This document shows positions 5,967-6,847 of a stretch of DNA of 6,847 nt, one piece after another. The notes beneath the pieces were generated by a model. The model searched no databases and was not told where the DNA came from. It saw only the letters and a program-made list of their open reading frames with translations. Position 1 is the first letter of the stretch. The number at the start of each line of letters is the position of its first letter. Both the position numbers and the translations under genes were made by a program. Origin of the DNA: Candidatus Gastranaerophilales bacterium (GTDB lineage: Bacteria > Cyanobacteriota > Vampirovibrionia > Gastranaerophilales > Gastranaerophilaceae); assembly GCA_944326495.1 (NCBI GenBank), contig CALVEE010000122.1, positions 1 through 6,847 of the forward strand, given 5' to 3'.

Positions 5967-6141
5967 TGTCTTGGATTTGCTCCACGCTCACAGAGCTTCT
6001 CCTTTAAGCCTCACGGCTTAGTAGGCTTCATCTGTTCGCTATCCGGACGATACATTTACCCCTCCGTACGCAAATCCGCTCCCGCAGGGCGAAGAACTAA
6101 GCAGGCAATTTTCTTTCCATAGAAGGAGCAAATCCAAGACA
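5967..6141. repeat. 17-base inverted repeat bounding a folded 175-base segment
   Basis: TGTCTTGGATTTGCTCC (5967-5983) and GGAGCAAATCCAAGACA (6125-6141) are perfect inverted copies, beginning TG and ending CA as many mobile element ends do. The inside holds further hairpins: TAAGCC-TCAC-GGCTTA (6005-6020), TATC/GATA (6040-6052) and CCC-GCA-GGG (6081-6089). The motif GCAAATCC recurs internally at 6070-6077. No target duplication is visible at the borders. It may be a MITE-like insertion or a multibranched RNA. Confidence 0.6.
6050..6070 (+). repeat. Direct repeat, copy 2
   Basis: Matches copy 1 at 5749-5769 at 19 of 21 positions. Here the perfect palindrome of copy 1 is lost, because the bases after TACG continue as GCAAATCC instead of the complementary arm. 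Confidence 0.6.
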
Positions 6142-6185
6142 AGTTCAAAATCATTAATTCTGGAATAGATTTTTATTAAAATAGG

Positions 6186-6331
6186 TTAAGAAATTAAATC
6201 CTCAAAGCTGCTTACTATATTTTGTGCAGTTTGATTATCATTAATAACAACAACTTTATATAATGTTGTATCCGGCATATACCCTCTCGTTTCCGTTTGA
6301 TAGAAAACCGCTGCTACCGGACTTTTGTTTT
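6186..6331 (-). pseudogene. Displaced C-terminal tail of the 6256-6606 gene (+1 frame)
   Basis: In the +1 frame the minus strand reads SPVAAVFYQTETRGY followed by MPDTTLYKVVVINDN and QTAQNIVSSFEDLIS, then TAA at 6188-6186. This 45-residue run has alternating hydrophobic strands and an amphipathic helix and begins where the main frame loses protein character. Joined at the AAAA runs (6331-6328 or 6326-6323), the product would be about 139 residues. An ATG at 6278 lies inside the tail but has no ribosome binding site, so a separate gene is unlikely. Sequencing error, a true mutation or recoding remain possible. Confidence 0.55.
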
Positions 6332-6606
6332 GCAATATCTGCTCTTAATTGTACCTGCTCTTCAGGGGTTATATTAGGATTTTTTCCGGTAAAATATTTA
6401 TTTACAGTATTAAATAAAAGAGCTGCATCTTCTGCAAAAGTGTTGTAACCATTTGGTTTATATGTAACTTGTTTACCGTTGCTGTTGCGATAAGTAATAA
6501 AAACTGAGTCATCATCTTTTCTTATTTTAGCCCTGTAAATATACTTTGGTTGTTTTTGAGGGGTTGATTTTGTTTCCTGTTGTGATGTTACTTCTAAATT
6601 ACTCAT
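6256..6606 (-). CDS. Unrecognised small protein, probably frameshifted at its C-terminus
   Basis: The 116-residue reading begins MSNLEVTSQQ, a polar low-complexity leader, then a basic beta-rich part (YIYRAKIRKDDDSVFITYRN, about 22-41; KQVTYKPNGYNTF, 45-57) and a helix (AEDAALLFNTVNKYF, 58-72). No signal peptide, membrane segment or known motif is seen. The frame also has an ATG two codons upstream at 6612, but AAGGAG at 6620-6615 would be only two bases from it and is eight bases from the ATG at 6606, so 6606 is preferred. The last 22 or so residues of this frame (from SGSSGF) look arbitrary, while the +1 frame from about 6323 onward continues with convincing protein sequence to 6186. An extra base in one of two AAAA runs would explain this. 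The next gene upstream ends 59 bases before this start. Confidence 0.75.
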   Translation of the reverse strand: MSNLEVTSQQETKSTPQKQPKYIYRAKIRKDDDSVFITYRNSNGKQVTYKPNGYNTFAEDAALLFNTVNKYFTGKNPNITPEEQVQLRADIAKQKSGSSGFLSNGNERVYAGYNII

Positions 6607-6614
6607 GTTCATTT

Positions 6615-6620
6615 CTCCTT
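6615..6620 (-). promoter_or_regulatory. Ribosome binding site fixing the start at 6606
   Basis: AAGGAG on the minus strand is eight bases from the ATG at 6606 and only two from the ATG at 6612, so the inner start is favoured. Confidence 0.6.
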
Positions 6621-6627
6621 TTCTCGT

Positions 6628-6636
6628 ATAATATCA
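6628..6636 (-). promoter_or_regulatory. Candidate extended -10 promoter
   Basis: TGA followed directly by TATTAT (five of six matches) reads toward the small gene at 6606 from a 59-base gap. No good -35 box is visible, so it would rely on the extended TGn element. Confidence 0.35.
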
Positions 6637-6665
6637 TCATGTTTTTTGTTGTATGTATATAAAAT

Positions 6666-6847
6666 TTACAGATTATTCATAAAATGTTGTAATTCTAATT
6701 TGCTCTGCTGTAATTCCTGTTCAGCAGCTTTCAATGCCGCCTGAGTTTGTGCATATTCATTTTTATTGCTTTCGCTCTCTTTTTTAGATCTGGTCAAGTA
6801 ATAAATCCCCATACCGATAAGTCCGCCGCAAACACCGCCGACAAGTC
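6666..6847 (-). CDS. C-terminal part of a membrane-anchored coiled-coil protein
   Basis: The minus strand is open from the right edge to a TAA at 6668-6666, giving 59 residues of C-terminus. It reads LVGGVCGGLIGMGIYYLTRS, a glycine-rich transmembrane helix, then a lysine cluster (KKESESNKN) and an Ala/Gln/Glu/Leu-rich helix with heptad-like spacing (YAQTQAALKAAEQELQQSKL) ending HFMNNL. The layout, a membrane anchor with a cytoplasmic coiled coil, recalls YtxH-like and other small envelope proteins in general form only; no family is claimed. Its start lies outside the window. It lies upstream of the small gene starting at 6606 on the same strand, 59 bases away. Confidence 0.7.
   Translation of the reverse strand, partial: LVGGVCGGLIGMGIYYLTRSKKESESNKNEYAQTQAALKAAEQELQQSKLELQHFMNNL

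Larger units (their letters stand above)
5749..6143. other. Structured, repeat-rich noncoding island
   Basis: About 400 bases between two small genes have much higher local GC than their surroundings in several blocks. They contain no long reading frame and are packed with nested palindromes. These include CCCTACGGG, CCCCTAACGGGG and CCCGCAGGG cores, a 43-base hairpin, a 17-base inverted repeat 141 bases apart, and a 21-base direct repeat 301 bases apart. This looks like a cluster of short interspersed repeats (REP or MITE type) or a structured RNA locus. No transposase or known RNA family was recognised. Confidence 0.6.

Noticed and set aside
5749..6143. CRISPR array
   Set aside because: Repeats are inverted or differently spaced, not evenly spaced direct repeats, and no cas-like gene is present.

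Overview
The window looks like chromosomal DNA from an AT-rich, non-photosynthetic bacterium. My best guess is a gut Gastranaerophilales/Vampirovibrionia (Melainabacteria) relative. The reasons are low GC, AAGGAG-type ribosome binding sites, a long secreted GHL10 protein, and several short lineage-style proteins, one with an N-terminal NQPAFSAKF motif. This assignment is inference from style, not a database match.

Left part (1-3409, all minus strand): a promoter near 3381-3409 reads into a compact run of genes. The order is a secreted GHL10 glycosidase-like protein (1525-3360), a 62-residue cysteine-rich protein overlapping it by 17 bases (1353-1541), an M20-family metallopeptidase (104-1342) and the first 18 codons of another gene (1-55). 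A characterised GHL10 member, E. coli DigH, cuts peptidoglycan glycans, so a cell-wall turnover role upstream with peptide breakdown downstream is a plausible but unproven theme.

Middle part (3441-5096): two divergent units share overlapping promoters at about 4565-4609. To the left runs a 107-residue protein with an internal RWYDxDP duplication, almost touching folE2 (GTP cyclohydrolase IB, first step of folate-type pterin synthesis). To the right runs aroQ (type II dehydroquinase, shikimate pathway), closed by a strong hairpin terminator. Shikimate-derived chorismate supplies the p-aminobenzoate of folate, so the two enzymes feed related pathways.

Right part (5100-6847, genes on the minus strand): small unrecognised proteins separated by structured noncoding DNA. 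There is a 124-residue protein (5212-5586), a roughly 400-base repeat-rich, locally GC-rich island (about 5749-6143), a small protein (6256-6606) that appears to be frameshifted and whose original C-terminus can still be read to 6186, and the C-terminal end of a membrane-anchored coiled-coil protein entering from the right edge. The strongest observations are the probable frameshift at 6323-6331, the nested inverted and direct repeats of the island, the missing metal-ligand glutamate in the M20 peptidase, and the duplicated RWYDxDP protein next to folE2.
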